DNA of 36,955 bases from Lactobacillus equicursoris DSM 19284 = JCM 14600 = CIP 110162 (GTDB lineage: Bacteria; Bacillota; Bacilli; Lactobacillales; Lactobacillaceae). The stretch covers positions 1 through 36,955 of the forward strand of contig NZ_AZDU01000021.1 of NCBI RefSeq assembly GCF_001434815.1, in the 5' to 3' direction. Below, piece after piece: positions 25,110-32,780 of the stretch (within the stretch, counting starts at the first letter, position 1; the number at the start of each line of letters is the position of its first letter). Below the pieces are notes generated by a model. That model saw only the letters and a program-made list of their open reading frames with translations, was not told the DNA's origin and searched no databases. The translations under genes and the position numbers were made by a program.

Positions 25110-26771
25110 TTACTTGTTTTTTGCCGGCTTTTTCAAAACAACCCCGGCAAATGGCATCAGAGTCAATTGCTGCTCTTGCAGGTAGATTCCGCCCGCTTGC
25201 AGCAAGACCGACATCTGGCTTGGCAGGGTCAGCTGGGTCTTTTGAGCACTCAAGGAAACTACCACCAAGGCACTTTCCCCGTCCAGATCTCTTTGGTAAG
25301 CGACCAGGTCTGGTTCCGTGTCTAGCAGGTAGTAGCTGCCCTTGGCAAAGAGCGGCGTCTTTTTTAATTTAAAAAGTCTCCGGTAAAAGCTCAGCATGCT
25401 GTCAGGATCCTGGTCTTCGCTTGCCACCGTCACCTGGTCCTGGCTAATCCCGGTTAACCAAGGCTCATGCTGGCTAAAGCCGTGATTTTCCCCGTCATTC
25501 CAAGGCATGGTGCCTCTAGCTGGCAATTTATGGGTCAAGCTGGCCATCTTGAGGGCTTCTGCCTCACTAAGCCCAGCTTCCTCAGCTTCAGCTACAAATT
25601 CGTTAACTGTCTGGTCAGCGAATTGGTCAGCACTGGTAAAGTCCAGGTTGTGCAGGCCCAATTCTTCGCCGTAGTAGATGACCGGAATTCCCCGTTCCAA
25701 GTACATCAGCATGGCCAAGGATCTAGCTTGAACTTCGGTTTTAGCCACCCGGGTGGCTAAGCGGGCCATATCGTGGTTGCTCCAGTAAAGGGTTGGCGGA
25801 GCCTGCAGGGTCTGCTGCCAAACGGCCTGGTTTTGCTTGAAGCTTAGCCAGTCCATCTCCTTTGGCTGATACTGGTCTGAAAAGTCGGGGTTAACGCCGT
25901 CTTCTTTTTCCTTAAAGTAGCGGAAGGTGATAACCGAATCCATCAAGCCGTTTTCCGGCTTAGTGTAGTCTGCTGCCAGGTTGACGCTGGCGCTAGCGGC
26001 TTCACCTAAGAAGAAGGTATCTGGGTAGTCCTGCCGGATGCTGTCGCAGAATGGCTTGAGCCACTCCTGTACTTGGGGCAGGTTGGCAAAAAATGGCTCT
26101 GCGATTACCGGCTTGTCGTCGTCACTTGGGTATGACTGGCGCAGGTCAGCCTTGGCAATGTGGATGAAGGCGTCAAGGCGAAGGCCGTCAACGCCCTTGG
26201 CCAGCCAGAATTTAGCCGCCTTGGTCATTTCCCGGCAAACGGCGGGATTTTTCCAGTTTAAGTCCGGCATTTCCTTGGCAAAGAGGTGGAAGTAAGACTG
26301 GCCGGTCCCGGCTGGATCCTTGGCCCAGACGCTGCCGCCAAAGAAGCTGCCCCAGTTGTTGGGTTTTTGCCCATTTTTTCCGGCAAAAATATAGTAGTCG
26401 CGGTACGGGCTCTTAGGGTCGCTGATGGCAGCCTTGAACCAAGGGTGCTGGTCGGACGTGTGGTTTAAGACAAAGTCCATGATGAGCTTGATGCCAGCTT
26501 GGTGCAGGTCTTGAACCAAATTTTCAAAGTCGGCCATGGTCCCCATCACCGGGTCGATTTGGTAGTAGTCACTCACATCGTAGCCATTGTCTACGCCAGG
26601 CGACAGGTAAATCGGGTTCAGCCAAACGGCGGTGATCCCAAGATTTTTCAAATATGGAATCCGCTGACGGATCCCGTTTAAGTCGCCGATCCCGTCACCG
26701 TTGCTGTCTTGAAATGATTTTGGGTAAATCTGATAAATAATGGCGTTTTGCCATGCTTCCTGCTGTGTCAT
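25110..26771 (-). CDS. malL: GH13_31 alpha-glucosidase, alpha-1,4-type signature
   Basis: 553 aa, cytoplasmic. Family blocks are YQIYPKSFQDSNGDGIGD, MDFVLNHTSDQHPWF, GLRLDAF (nucleophile Asp200), FLGEAAS (acid/base Glu257) and SNHDMAR (Asp334). The residue after the nucleophile is Ala201. In this subfamily Val there goes with alpha-1,6 activity and Ala or Thr with alpha-1,4 activity, so this protein may prefer maltose-type linkages although such genes are often named oligo-1,6-glucosidase. It is the first gene of a malL-amylase unit. Its promoter has the same operator layout as malP. Confidence 0.9.
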   Translation of the reverse strand: MTQQEAWQNAIIYQIYPKSFQDSNGDGIGDLNGIRQRIPYLKNLGITAVWLNPIYLSPGVDNGYDVSDYYQIDPVMGTMADFENLVQDLHQAGIKLIMDFVLNHTSDQHPWFKAAISDPKSPYRDYYIFAGKNGQKPNNWGSFFGGSVWAKDPAGTGQSYFHLFAKEMPDLNWKNPAVCREMTKAAKFWLAKGVDGLRLDAFIHIAKADLRQSYPSDDDKPVIAEPFFANLPQVQEWLKPFCDSIRQDYPDTFFLGEAASASVNLAADYTKPENGLMDSVITFRYFKEKEDGVNPDFSDQYQPKEMDWLSFKQNQAVWQQTLQAPPTLYWSNHDMARLATRVAKTEVQARSLAMLMYLERGIPVIYYGEELGLHNLDFTSADQFADQTVNEFVAEAEEAGLSEAEALKMASLTHKLPARGTMPWNDGENHGFSQHEPWLTGISQDQVTVASEDQDPDSMLSFYRRLFKLKKTPLFAKGSYYLLDTEPDLVAYQRDLDGESALVVVSLSAQKTQLTLPSQMSVLLQAGGIYLQEQQLTLMPFAGVVLKKPAKNK

Positions 26772-26792
26772 AATTCGTTTCCTCCGCTATTT

Positions 26793-26847
26793 AATCTACA
26801 GAATTTATTGAGCGCTTACAATCACGCTGGCCCTGTTATCGGTAACA
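26793..26847 (-). promoter_or_regulatory. malL promoter with MalR-like operator and cre site
   Basis: The -35 TTGTAA (26816-26821), 17 bp, then -10 TAGATT (26793-26798). The site at 26834-26847 reads TGTTATCGGTAACA on the plus strand, exactly the reverse complement of the malP operator. A good cre, TGTAAGCGCTCAAT on the minus strand (26807-26820), overlaps the -35. Centre-to-centre spacing is 27 bp, as at malP. Confidence 0.75.
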
Positions 26848-26850
26848 AGC

Positions 26851-26886
26851 AAAAAAGGTCAAGCCGTCTTCAACGGTTTGACCTTT
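26851..26886 (-). terminator. terminator of malR
   Basis: A 14-bp stem (26854-26867 with 26873-26886, one G-U) has a 5-nt loop, and T6 follows on the minus strand. It overlaps the final bases of malR's downstream region and directly precedes the malL operator, insulating malL from malR. Confidence 0.92.
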
Positions 26887-26892
26887 CACTAG

Positions 26893-27852
26893 CTATTTAG
26901 TTGATTCCGCCTTTGATAAAGTCGGCTTGATAAACATTTCTCCTTGGGGAGCCCCGTTTTGGTTGATCTTGCGCAAAATTAGCTGGGCCAGGGTTTCGCC
27001 GATCTTCCATAGGTCCTGCTTGACCGTGGTGATCTTGGGTGAAGAAACCTTGTCCAGCAAAATACCGTCAAAGCCAATTACGCCGTAATCGCCCGGAATG
27101 TCCTTCTCCTCTTCCACTAAAGCCTGGATGACCCCAGTCGCAATCCGGTCACTGCCGCAAATGAAGCAGGTGTTCTTCGGATATTCAGACAAGTGCTCTT
27201 GCATGAAGGCCCGAGCCGCCGTAGTGCTGTTTTTCACCCGGTTGACGCTCGGGATCTTCTTGTTTTGCTGCATGGCATTCACATAGCCCGCTTCTCTAGA
27301 AAACTCAAAGGCTTCTTTAACATCCAGGCCGATAAAAACTAAGTTGCGGTAGCCCTGCTTTAGGGCATATTCTGTCGCCATCGTTTCCCCGCCTAAGTTG
27401 TCGGTATCAACGAAGTCGTAGCCGCCCCGGTTTTCGCCAAAAAGGATAAACGGCTCTTTCAAGGCGTTCAGCATCGGATAGTCGTCAACTCGCGTCCCCG
27501 TAATGACGAAGCCATCAGCCGGCCCCTGCTCAATCTGGCTGCCCTTTAACAGCAGCTGCAAGGAATAGTTCTTCTTCTTTAATTCCGTGGCCATGCCAAA
27601 CAAGATATTGGTATAGTACGGATCCATGTGGTCAATGTCTTCCAAGATCACAAACTTCACCACGCTGGTCTGGTTCTTGGCCAAGGCCCGGGCAGCATTA
27701 TTTGGATGATAGTTTAACTTGCGCATGGCATCTTCCACTACCACCTGCAGTTCCGGCGCGACTAGCTCTGGGTGGTTGATGACCCTAGAAACGGTCATCT
27801 TGGAAACATGCGCCTTTTGAGCCACGTCTTCCAAAGTAGCGGTTCTAGTCAA
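26893..27852 (-). CDS. malR: LacI-family transcriptional regulator, probable MalR
   Basis: 319 aa. The N-terminal LacI helix-turn-helix reads ATLEDVAQKAHVSKMTVSRV, followed by the hinge helix region (NNAARALAKNQTS) and a periplasmic-binding-protein-like sensor domain. The start is a TTG at 27852, with GGGAGGGG 6 nt upstream; the nearby ATG is out of frame. Lying inside the maltodextrin cluster it most likely binds the TGTTAYCGRTAACA sites at malP, malL and dexB. Whether it activates (as reported for Lactococcus lactis MalR) or represses is not shown here, but the sites lie upstream of the -35. Confidence 0.88.
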   Translation of the reverse strand: MTRTATLEDVAQKAHVSKMTVSRVINHPELVAPELQVVVEDAMRKLNYHPNNAARALAKNQTSVVKFVILEDIDHMDPYYTNILFGMATELKKKNYSLQLLLKGSQIEQGPADGFVITGTRVDDYPMLNALKEPFILFGENRGGYDFVDTDNLGGETMATEYALKQGYRNLVFIGLDVKEAFEFSREAGYVNAMQQNKKIPSVNRVKNSTTAARAFMQEHLSEYPKNTCFICGSDRIATGVIQALVEEEKDIPGDYGVIGFDGILLDKVSSPKITTVKQDLWKIGETLAQLILRKINQNGAPQGEMFIKPTLSKAESTK

Positions 27853-28005
27853 AAGGTTCCCCTCCCATCAAGGAATTAACTCTCTAATTTTCTCTAACGA
27901 ATTTATCTCTTCTCTCTTGAACAGTTTACCATAAAAAAAGCGCTTTTTCAGCCTTTCCGTTTTCGCTTACAAATTTAGAAAAAGCATATTTATTGAATAG
28001 GATAT

Positions 28006-29625
28006 TTATTTTTCAACTTGCAAAAGGTAAGCAGCATATGGCGCTAGTTTTCCTTCCTTTAATTCGTCTAACGAGTCTTGGTTGCTTAATAAAACTTTTG
28101 CCACTTGATCTTTAAGCGTAAACCTTTGCTCTGCGCCGGTCAAATTGCAGACAATCAGCCACTTTTCTTCTGCATTTTCCCGGTAGTAAGCCATCACCTG
28201 GTCTTGCGTGTCTAACAGGGTAAATGACCCATCGGTCAAGACACTATGTTGGTGTCGCAACTTAATTAAGGCTTTATAACAATAGTAAATAGAACCTGGA
28301 TCATTCAAAGCCGCTTGGACGTTGATTTTCGAAAAATTCGGGTTAACGCGGAGCCAGGCTTGGCCACTAGTAAAGCCGGCGTCATGACTGGCATTCCACT
28401 GCATCGGGGTTCTGGCATTATCCCGGCCCTGGGCATTGATGGACTTCAAGATGTCTTCAGCCTTTTCCCCCTTTGCTAGCCGTTCGTCGTACATCCGCCG
28501 GGCTTCGATGTCTTCAACTTCGTCAATCTTGGACACCGGGCAGTTTGTCATACCGATTTCTTCGCCCTGGTAGATGTAAGGCGTCCCCCGCAGGCCGTGC
28601 AGGAGAATCGCTAGCATCTTGGCGCTGACCACCCGTTTGTCTTGATCATTGCCAAAGCGGGAAACGATTCTTGGCAGGTCGTGGTTGTTCCAAAAGAGGC
28701 TGTTCCAGCTGTGGTTGAAGTCCAGCTTTTGCCATTTGGCTAAGACCGACTTAAGTTCGCCGCAGTCAACCGGCTTCGTGTCCCACTTTTCCTTGCCCTG
28801 TTGCTTGTCTAATTCAGTGAATTCAAACTGGAAGACCATGGACAGTTCTTTTCGGTCAGGGTCGCTGTAAAGCGGAGCGTTGTCTAAAGTGGCCCCCCAG
28901 GTTTCCCCTACCGTCAAAAAGTCCCGGTCGCCAAAGGTCTTCTCGTGCATTTCTTTCAAGTAGTCGTGGAGCTTGGGCCCATTGCCGGTAATACCCTTTT
29001 CCGGCTCCTTGCCGATCAAGTCGATGACGTCCATCCGGAAGCCGCCGATCCCCTTGTCGATCCAGAAGTTCATTAAGTCGTAGACTTTTTGCCGGAGCTT
29101 GGGGTTGGTCCAATTCAAGTCAGGCTGCTGCTTGGCAAAAATGTGCAGGTAGTATTGGCCGATTTCCTGGTCAAACTCCCAGGCGCTGCCAGAAAAACTA
29201 GATCGGAGGTCGTTAGGCTTTTCCTTGGCCCAAACATAGTAGTCGTGTTCTGGGGAGTCAACGTTTTTACGGGCTTCGACAAACCAAGGGTGCTGGTCAG
29301 AGGTGTGGTTGACGACCAGGTCCATTACAATCCGAATGCCCCGCTTGCCAGCTTCGGCGATTAATTTTTCCATGTCGGCCATAGTCCCGTAATTAGGGTC
29401 AATTGCCTCGTAGTCGGAAATGTCATAGCCATTGTCCACGCCCGGGGACTTGTAAACCGGGCACAGCCAGATGGCGTCAATGCCTAGGCCTTCTAAATAG
29501 TCCAAGCGGGAGATGATCCCCGGCAAGTCGCCAATGCCGTCGCCGTTGCTGTCTTGAAAAGACTTGGGGTAGATTTGGTAGATAACGGCCTTTTTCCACC
29601 AAGGCTCTTTCTTTGCTTGCGTCAT
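28006..29625 (-). CDS. dexB: GH13_31 glucan/oligo-1,6-alpha-glucosidase
   Basis: 539 aa, cytoplasmic. Blocks are YQIYPKSFQDSNGDGIGD, MDLVVNHTSDQHPWF, GGFRMDVIDLIG (nucleophile Asp199 followed by Val200), VGETWG (acid/base Glu241) and NNHDLPR. Val after the nucleophile and GITGNGPKLHDYLKEM are typical of DexB/oligo-1,6-glucosidase, which removes glucose from alpha-1,6 branches of isomaltose-type oligosaccharides. Trehalose-6-phosphate hydrolase is a less likely alternative. RBS AAGGAG precedes the ATG. It is a single-gene unit with its own MalR/cre-type promoter, and complements the Ala-type paralogue malL. Confidence 0.92.
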   Translation of the reverse strand: MTQAKKEPWWKKAVIYQIYPKSFQDSNGDGIGDLPGIISRLDYLEGLGIDAIWLCPVYKSPGVDNGYDISDYEAIDPNYGTMADMEKLIAEAGKRGIRIVMDLVVNHTSDQHPWFVEARKNVDSPEHDYYVWAKEKPNDLRSSFSGSAWEFDQEIGQYYLHIFAKQQPDLNWTNPKLRQKVYDLMNFWIDKGIGGFRMDVIDLIGKEPEKGITGNGPKLHDYLKEMHEKTFGDRDFLTVGETWGATLDNAPLYSDPDRKELSMVFQFEFTELDKQQGKEKWDTKPVDCGELKSVLAKWQKLDFNHSWNSLFWNNHDLPRIVSRFGNDQDKRVVSAKMLAILLHGLRGTPYIYQGEEIGMTNCPVSKIDEVEDIEARRMYDERLAKGEKAEDILKSINAQGRDNARTPMQWNASHDAGFTSGQAWLRVNPNFSKINVQAALNDPGSIYYCYKALIKLRHQHSVLTDGSFTLLDTQDQVMAYYRENAEEKWLIVCNLTGAEQRFTLKDQVAKVLLSNQDSLDELKEGKLAPYAAYLLQVEK

Positions 29626-29697
29626 TTTTTCTTTTTCTCCTTTTGTTGTTTTTTCTTACTTTTCTTGCTTCTATTGCTTATTTTTTATTTAGTGCCA

Positions 29698-29769
29698 ATA
29701 TAGCGCTCACATTTTTCAATAATTAACTATAGTCGTTCTGGCCCAAGAATCAAGCAGTTACCGCTAACC
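29698..29769 (-). promoter_or_regulatory. dexB promoter with variant MalR-like operator and cre-like site
   Basis: The -35 TTGATT (29748-29753), 16 bp, then -10 TATAGT (29726-29731). AGTTACCGCTAACC (plus strand, 29756-29769), a variant of the MalR-like site, ends 3 bp upstream of the -35. TGTGAGCGCTATAT (minus strand, 29698-29711), a cre-like site, lies just after the predicted start near 29719. Confidence 0.6.
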
Positions 29770-29794
29770 ATTTTTAGAAAAAAGAAAAGAGCAA

Positions 29795-29825
29795 AAGAAA
29801 AAAGCAGTCTTTATTGACTGCTTTT
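29795..29825 (-). terminator. terminator of the yibE-yibF-hydrolase operon
   Basis: A perfect 10-bp stem (29800-29809 with 29816-29825) has a 6-nt loop and T-rich tract on the minus strand. It lies 34 bp beyond the hydrolase stop. Confidence 0.9.
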
Positions 29826-29858
29826 AAGCGCAAAGGCTTGATATGACTAATTCAGTGC

Positions 29859-30731
29859 TTATTTAGGCATGTATAAATTAGTTAGTTTGTCCTTGTTTTC
29901 GTCATAATCAATTCCTGAGAAAACATGGGCCAGCCATTCCAGACTCAGTTTAAACCACTGAGCTACGTGCTGGTTGCCCTGCCAAGAAATGTCGTTGGTA
30001 GCTAATTCCGGCGTAGCCAAGGAGTAGCCGTGAAAGCCCGTGTCAAACATGTGGGCTTCGCACTTGACCCCATTTTTAAACAGGGCTTCTTCATAGGCCA
30101 TGGCATTGGTTGGCAGGCAGATCGGGTCATTCCAGGACTGGAAGATGAAGGTTGGCGGGGTCTTCGGCGTCACGCCCAAGGCCGTATCGACCAATTTTTC
30201 ATCATCTGGCAAGGCCCCGTCAGCCTTGCCCCCAATTTCAAAGGCCACCTTGTGAACGTCAGTCAGCGGGTAGCCCAAGATGGTGGCGTTAGGCCGCACC
30301 TGATCGTCCTCATAGCCAAACTGCTTTTGGTACTTAGGACTGTCAGCCAGGTAGTTGGCGGCACTAGCGATGTGGCCGCCAGCGGAAAAGCCGATGGTCA
30401 TGATCTTGTCTGGATCGATTTGGTAATCGACCGCATGATCCCGGTAATAGCTGACCGTGCTCAAGACGTCTAGCCCTGCATCGGGGTAGATCTTGCCTTC
30501 GTCTTGCAAGAGGTTGTAACTGACCACGCAGGCGTTAAAGCCGCGGGCCACATAGGCCAGCGCTACCGGCTCGCTTTCTTTGACCGACAGGTGAGTAAAG
30601 CTGCCGCCTGGCACCACGATGGCTAGTGGCCGCAATTTATCTAGCGGCTGATGGTGGTGCTTGACCGTATAAGTCGCAATGCTGTAGGTCCGCCCGTTAA
30701 AGTTCTTTAGTTCGATTTGTTTCGTTTCCAT
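29859..30731 (-). CDS. alpha/beta-hydrolase (esterase/lipase-like)
   Basis: 290 aa, no signal peptide, so probably cytoplasmic. The nucleophile is Ser116 in GFSAGGH, with Asp202 (SWNDPICLP) and His234 (TGFHGYS) completing the triad. VVPGGSFTHLS at the oxyanion position and the overall plan resemble BD-FAE/carboxylesterase-type hydrolases such as acetyl-xylan or short-chain esterases. The start is the ATG at 30731, with GTGAGG 6 nt upstream, and lies 35 bp inside the yibF-like gene. Co-expression with two YibE/F membrane proteins is likely. The substrate is unknown. Confidence 0.88.
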   Translation of the reverse strand: METKQIELKNFNGRTYSIATYTVKHHHQPLDKLRPLAIVVPGGSFTHLSVKESEPVALAYVARGFNACVVSYNLLQDEGKIYPDAGLDVLSTVSYYRDHAVDYQIDPDKIMTIGFSAGGHIASAANYLADSPKYQKQFGYEDDQVRPNATILGYPLTDVHKVAFEIGGKADGALPDDEKLVDTALGVTPKTPPTFIFQSWNDPICLPTNAMAYEEALFKNGVKCEAHMFDTGFHGYSLATPELATNDISWQGNQHVAQWFKLSLEWLAHVFSGIDYDENKDKLTNLYMPK

Positions 30732-31494
30732 TTTTTGCCTCACTTTTACTCCGGCTCATCCCCTTGGCCAGCAAGAAGCTAGCTAGCGGAATCGTCAACA
30801 ACACGCCCATTAGCGAATACATGATGATTAAGGCTTCGTTTACAAAAAGTTTATCATTTATTATCTCGCCAAAGGTATAGTGAAGGCGGTAATACCATAA
30901 AAATAATGACAAAAAGCTGCCAAACATCCCGTAGACGATGGTGTTCATGGCCGTCCCCAAAACGTCATAGCCAATCGCCCAGCCACTCTTTAAGAGCTCG
31001 TGCTCCTTGATTTCTGGCTTGGCCTTTTTTAATTCCAAAAGCCCTGAACTAATGGAAACCGCAGCTTCCGCCACTGCCCCCAGGGCCGAGAAGACGGCAA
31101 CCGTCACTGAAATTTCCTCGTAGCTGATCCCAGGCATCTGGGAGTGGCCAAGGAGGATTTCCCCAGCTTCAACGCCTAAGCCAGCCGCTTGAGCCAGGTG
31201 CTGGATGCCAATAATCAAGACGCTGACGGCCAGCAACACGATCAATGAGGCATAGAAAGAATTTTTGGCAACGGTATAGTCATGAGTCCCCAGGAAAATA
31301 ATGGTCACCAGCTTTAGGGGGACAAAGATCAGGGTGATCACCGGAATGCTGAGTCCCCAGGAGATCAACATGGCCACCAGGATTAAGAGGATGGTATTGA
31401 TCATCACGCTGAAAAAGGAGCGGATGCCGGTTTCCCCGCCAACGATGGCCATCAAGATGGCCAAGAGAATAATTAAGGCACCTAAGCTGCTCAT
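30697..31494 (-). CDS. YibE/F-like membrane protein, second
   Basis: 265 aa with about seven hydrophobic helices and the family's central segment (SVTVAVFSALGAVAEAAVSI, then AIGYDVLGTAMNTIVYGMFG). YibE/F proteins are widespread in Firmicutes with no settled function; transport has been guessed. The ATG at 31494 overlaps the upstream stop (ATGA), with GGGGG 8 nt before it. The C-terminal tail is hydrophilic and its coding sequence holds the ribosome site of the hydrolase. Confidence 0.85.
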   Translation of the reverse strand: MSSLGALIILLAILMAIVGGETGIRSFFSVMINTILLILVAMLISWGLSIPVITLIFVPLKLVTIIFLGTHDYTVAKNSFYASLIVLLAVSVLIIGIQHLAQAAGLGVEAGEILLGHSQMPGISYEEISVTVAVFSALGAVAEAAVSISSGLLELKKAKPEIKEHELLKSGWAIGYDVLGTAMNTIVYGMFGSFLSLFLWYYRLHYTFGEIINDKLFVNEALIIMYSLMGVLLTIPLASFLLAKGMSRSKSEAKNGNETNRTKEL

Positions 31495-32633
31495 TCCTTA
31501 TGCCCCCATTCTAAGCCCTTGATGGCTGCTTTTAATTCGCTCTTGAGGCTGCTTTTATCCTTGATAAAAATCAGGCTGCAGCCGGTCGCAAAGACCACCG
31601 TCAAAACGATCCCAATCGCTGACACCGCGCTTTGGGTGGCGCCCAGTGACATAGTGAAGTTAAAAGTCGTCCCAATCGTGTTGTTGTCTCTAAAATAGAG
31701 GATGGTCTCTGGCAGGGCTTCTGAAATAAAGAGGAGGACCAAGACATTGATCAAGGGCCCCATGATTTCCTGGCCCATGGTCCGGCCGCTTTGAACCAGC
31801 TCTTTAACGGTGATATGAGGCTTGTGCTGGATCAATTCATAAAGACTGGACACAATATCCGTTGCCTCGTCCATCACGGCTCCTAGAACCCCTAAGAGGG
31901 TCTGAGCCATAAAGATCCCCCGCACGTCCTGGGTCGCGTAGTCGCCCATTTCATAGTTGAGGTAGCTTTCCCCGGTCAGCTTGATTACCGCATAGCAGAG
32001 CCAGAAGGAAACAAAAAGGCCTAAGAGGGTTGCCAGCCAGGTGACCAGCATTTTTTGATTGATCCCTTGAACGATAGCCAGGCTGAAGAAGGACAAGACG
32101 ATATCAGCTAAGGAGAACATCCAAACGATGCCGCTCCCGTTCACTTGTACGTCCCACAGGATCAAGATGTAAAAAAGGATCCAGCTGACGGCCAAAGAGA
32201 AGACCAAGAGCCAGGATCTGCGGCCCACAATGGCTAGGAGCAAACCAAAAGTCATGGTCAAGGTTAAGACCAAGACCCAGTCTCTTTTCGGCGAAATCAG
32301 GGCTAAGACGCCCTTATAGATCTGGATAAAGACCCGCTGCCGTGCCCGGTACTTTTGACTGACCAGCTGCGAGGGAATATAGGTGTTGGTCACCGTATAG
32401 GTCTTCCCCTTGTACTTGCCGCTTAAGACCTTAACGTGGAGGTACTGCCGCCGCTCTTCGTCTTTATTGCCGTAGATGTCGGTTTCTTTTTTCAGCAGCT
32501 TGTCTTTGATTTTGTAATCGGTGATGACAGCTACGTCATTCTTGTAACCGGTCGTTTTCACATAGGTTAAGGCGGTCAGGGCCAAGCCTAGGATTAAGAG
32601 GAGGACCAGCCCTAGCCAACGCTTTTTCTGCAT
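31491..32633 (-). CDS. YibE/F-like membrane protein, first
   Basis: 380 aa. An N-terminal membrane anchor (LGLVLLLILGLALTALTYV) is followed by an extracytoplasmic beta-rich domain of about 90 residues (YLHVKVLSGKYKGKTYTVTN), then several helices. QTLLGVLGAVMDEATDIVSS and MGQEIMGPLINVLVLLF match the same family as the next gene. Together the pair probably form one membrane complex. It is the first gene of the three-gene operon. The ATG at 32633 has a modest AGG upstream. Confidence 0.85.
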   Translation of the reverse strand: MQKKRWLGLVLLLILGLALTALTYVKTTGYKNDVAVITDYKIKDKLLKKETDIYGNKDEERRQYLHVKVLSGKYKGKTYTVTNTYIPSQLVSQKYRARQRVFIQIYKGVLALISPKRDWVLVLTLTMTFGLLLAIVGRRSWLLVFSLAVSWILFYILILWDVQVNGSGIVWMFSLADIVLSFFSLAIVQGINQKMLVTWLATLLGLFVSFWLCYAVIKLTGESYLNYEMGDYATQDVRGIFMAQTLLGVLGAVMDEATDIVSSLYELIQHKPHITVKELVQSGRTMGQEIMGPLINVLVLLFISEALPETILYFRDNNTIGTTFNFTMSLGATQSAVSAIGIVLTVVFATGCSLIFIKDKSSLKSELKAAIKGLEWGHKE

Positions 32634-32674
32634 TGTGCGCCTGCTTTCTCTGATGTTTTGTCAATTGCCATATG

Positions 32675-32696
32675 TATATGTATTTAACTACATATA
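32675..32696. promoter_or_regulatory. inverted repeat upstream of the YibE/F operon
   Basis: TATATGTA and TACATATA are perfect 8-bp arms with a 6-bp centre, 42 bp upstream of the first YibE/F start and within an AT-rich promoter-like stretch. It is a possible operator; the binding protein is unknown. Confidence 0.45.
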
Positions 32697-32729
32697 TCTT
32701 TATTTTACCCTACTACTTAATCTTAATGC

Positions 32730-32755
32730 AAAAAAGGGACTGCTAACGCAGTCCC
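32730..32755 (-). terminator. terminator of the MerR/HTH gene
   Basis: A perfect 8-bp GC-rich stem (32736-32743 with 32748-32755) has a TAAC loop and T6 on the minus strand. Confidence 0.92.
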
Positions 32756-32780
32756 CTTTAACTTTTACACTTAATTAAGA

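Noticed and set aside
27938-27952. Terminator of dexB at the AAAAAGCGCTTTTT palindrome
   Set aside because: The palindrome has no loop and could equally be a cre-like site; no other clear terminator follows dexB.
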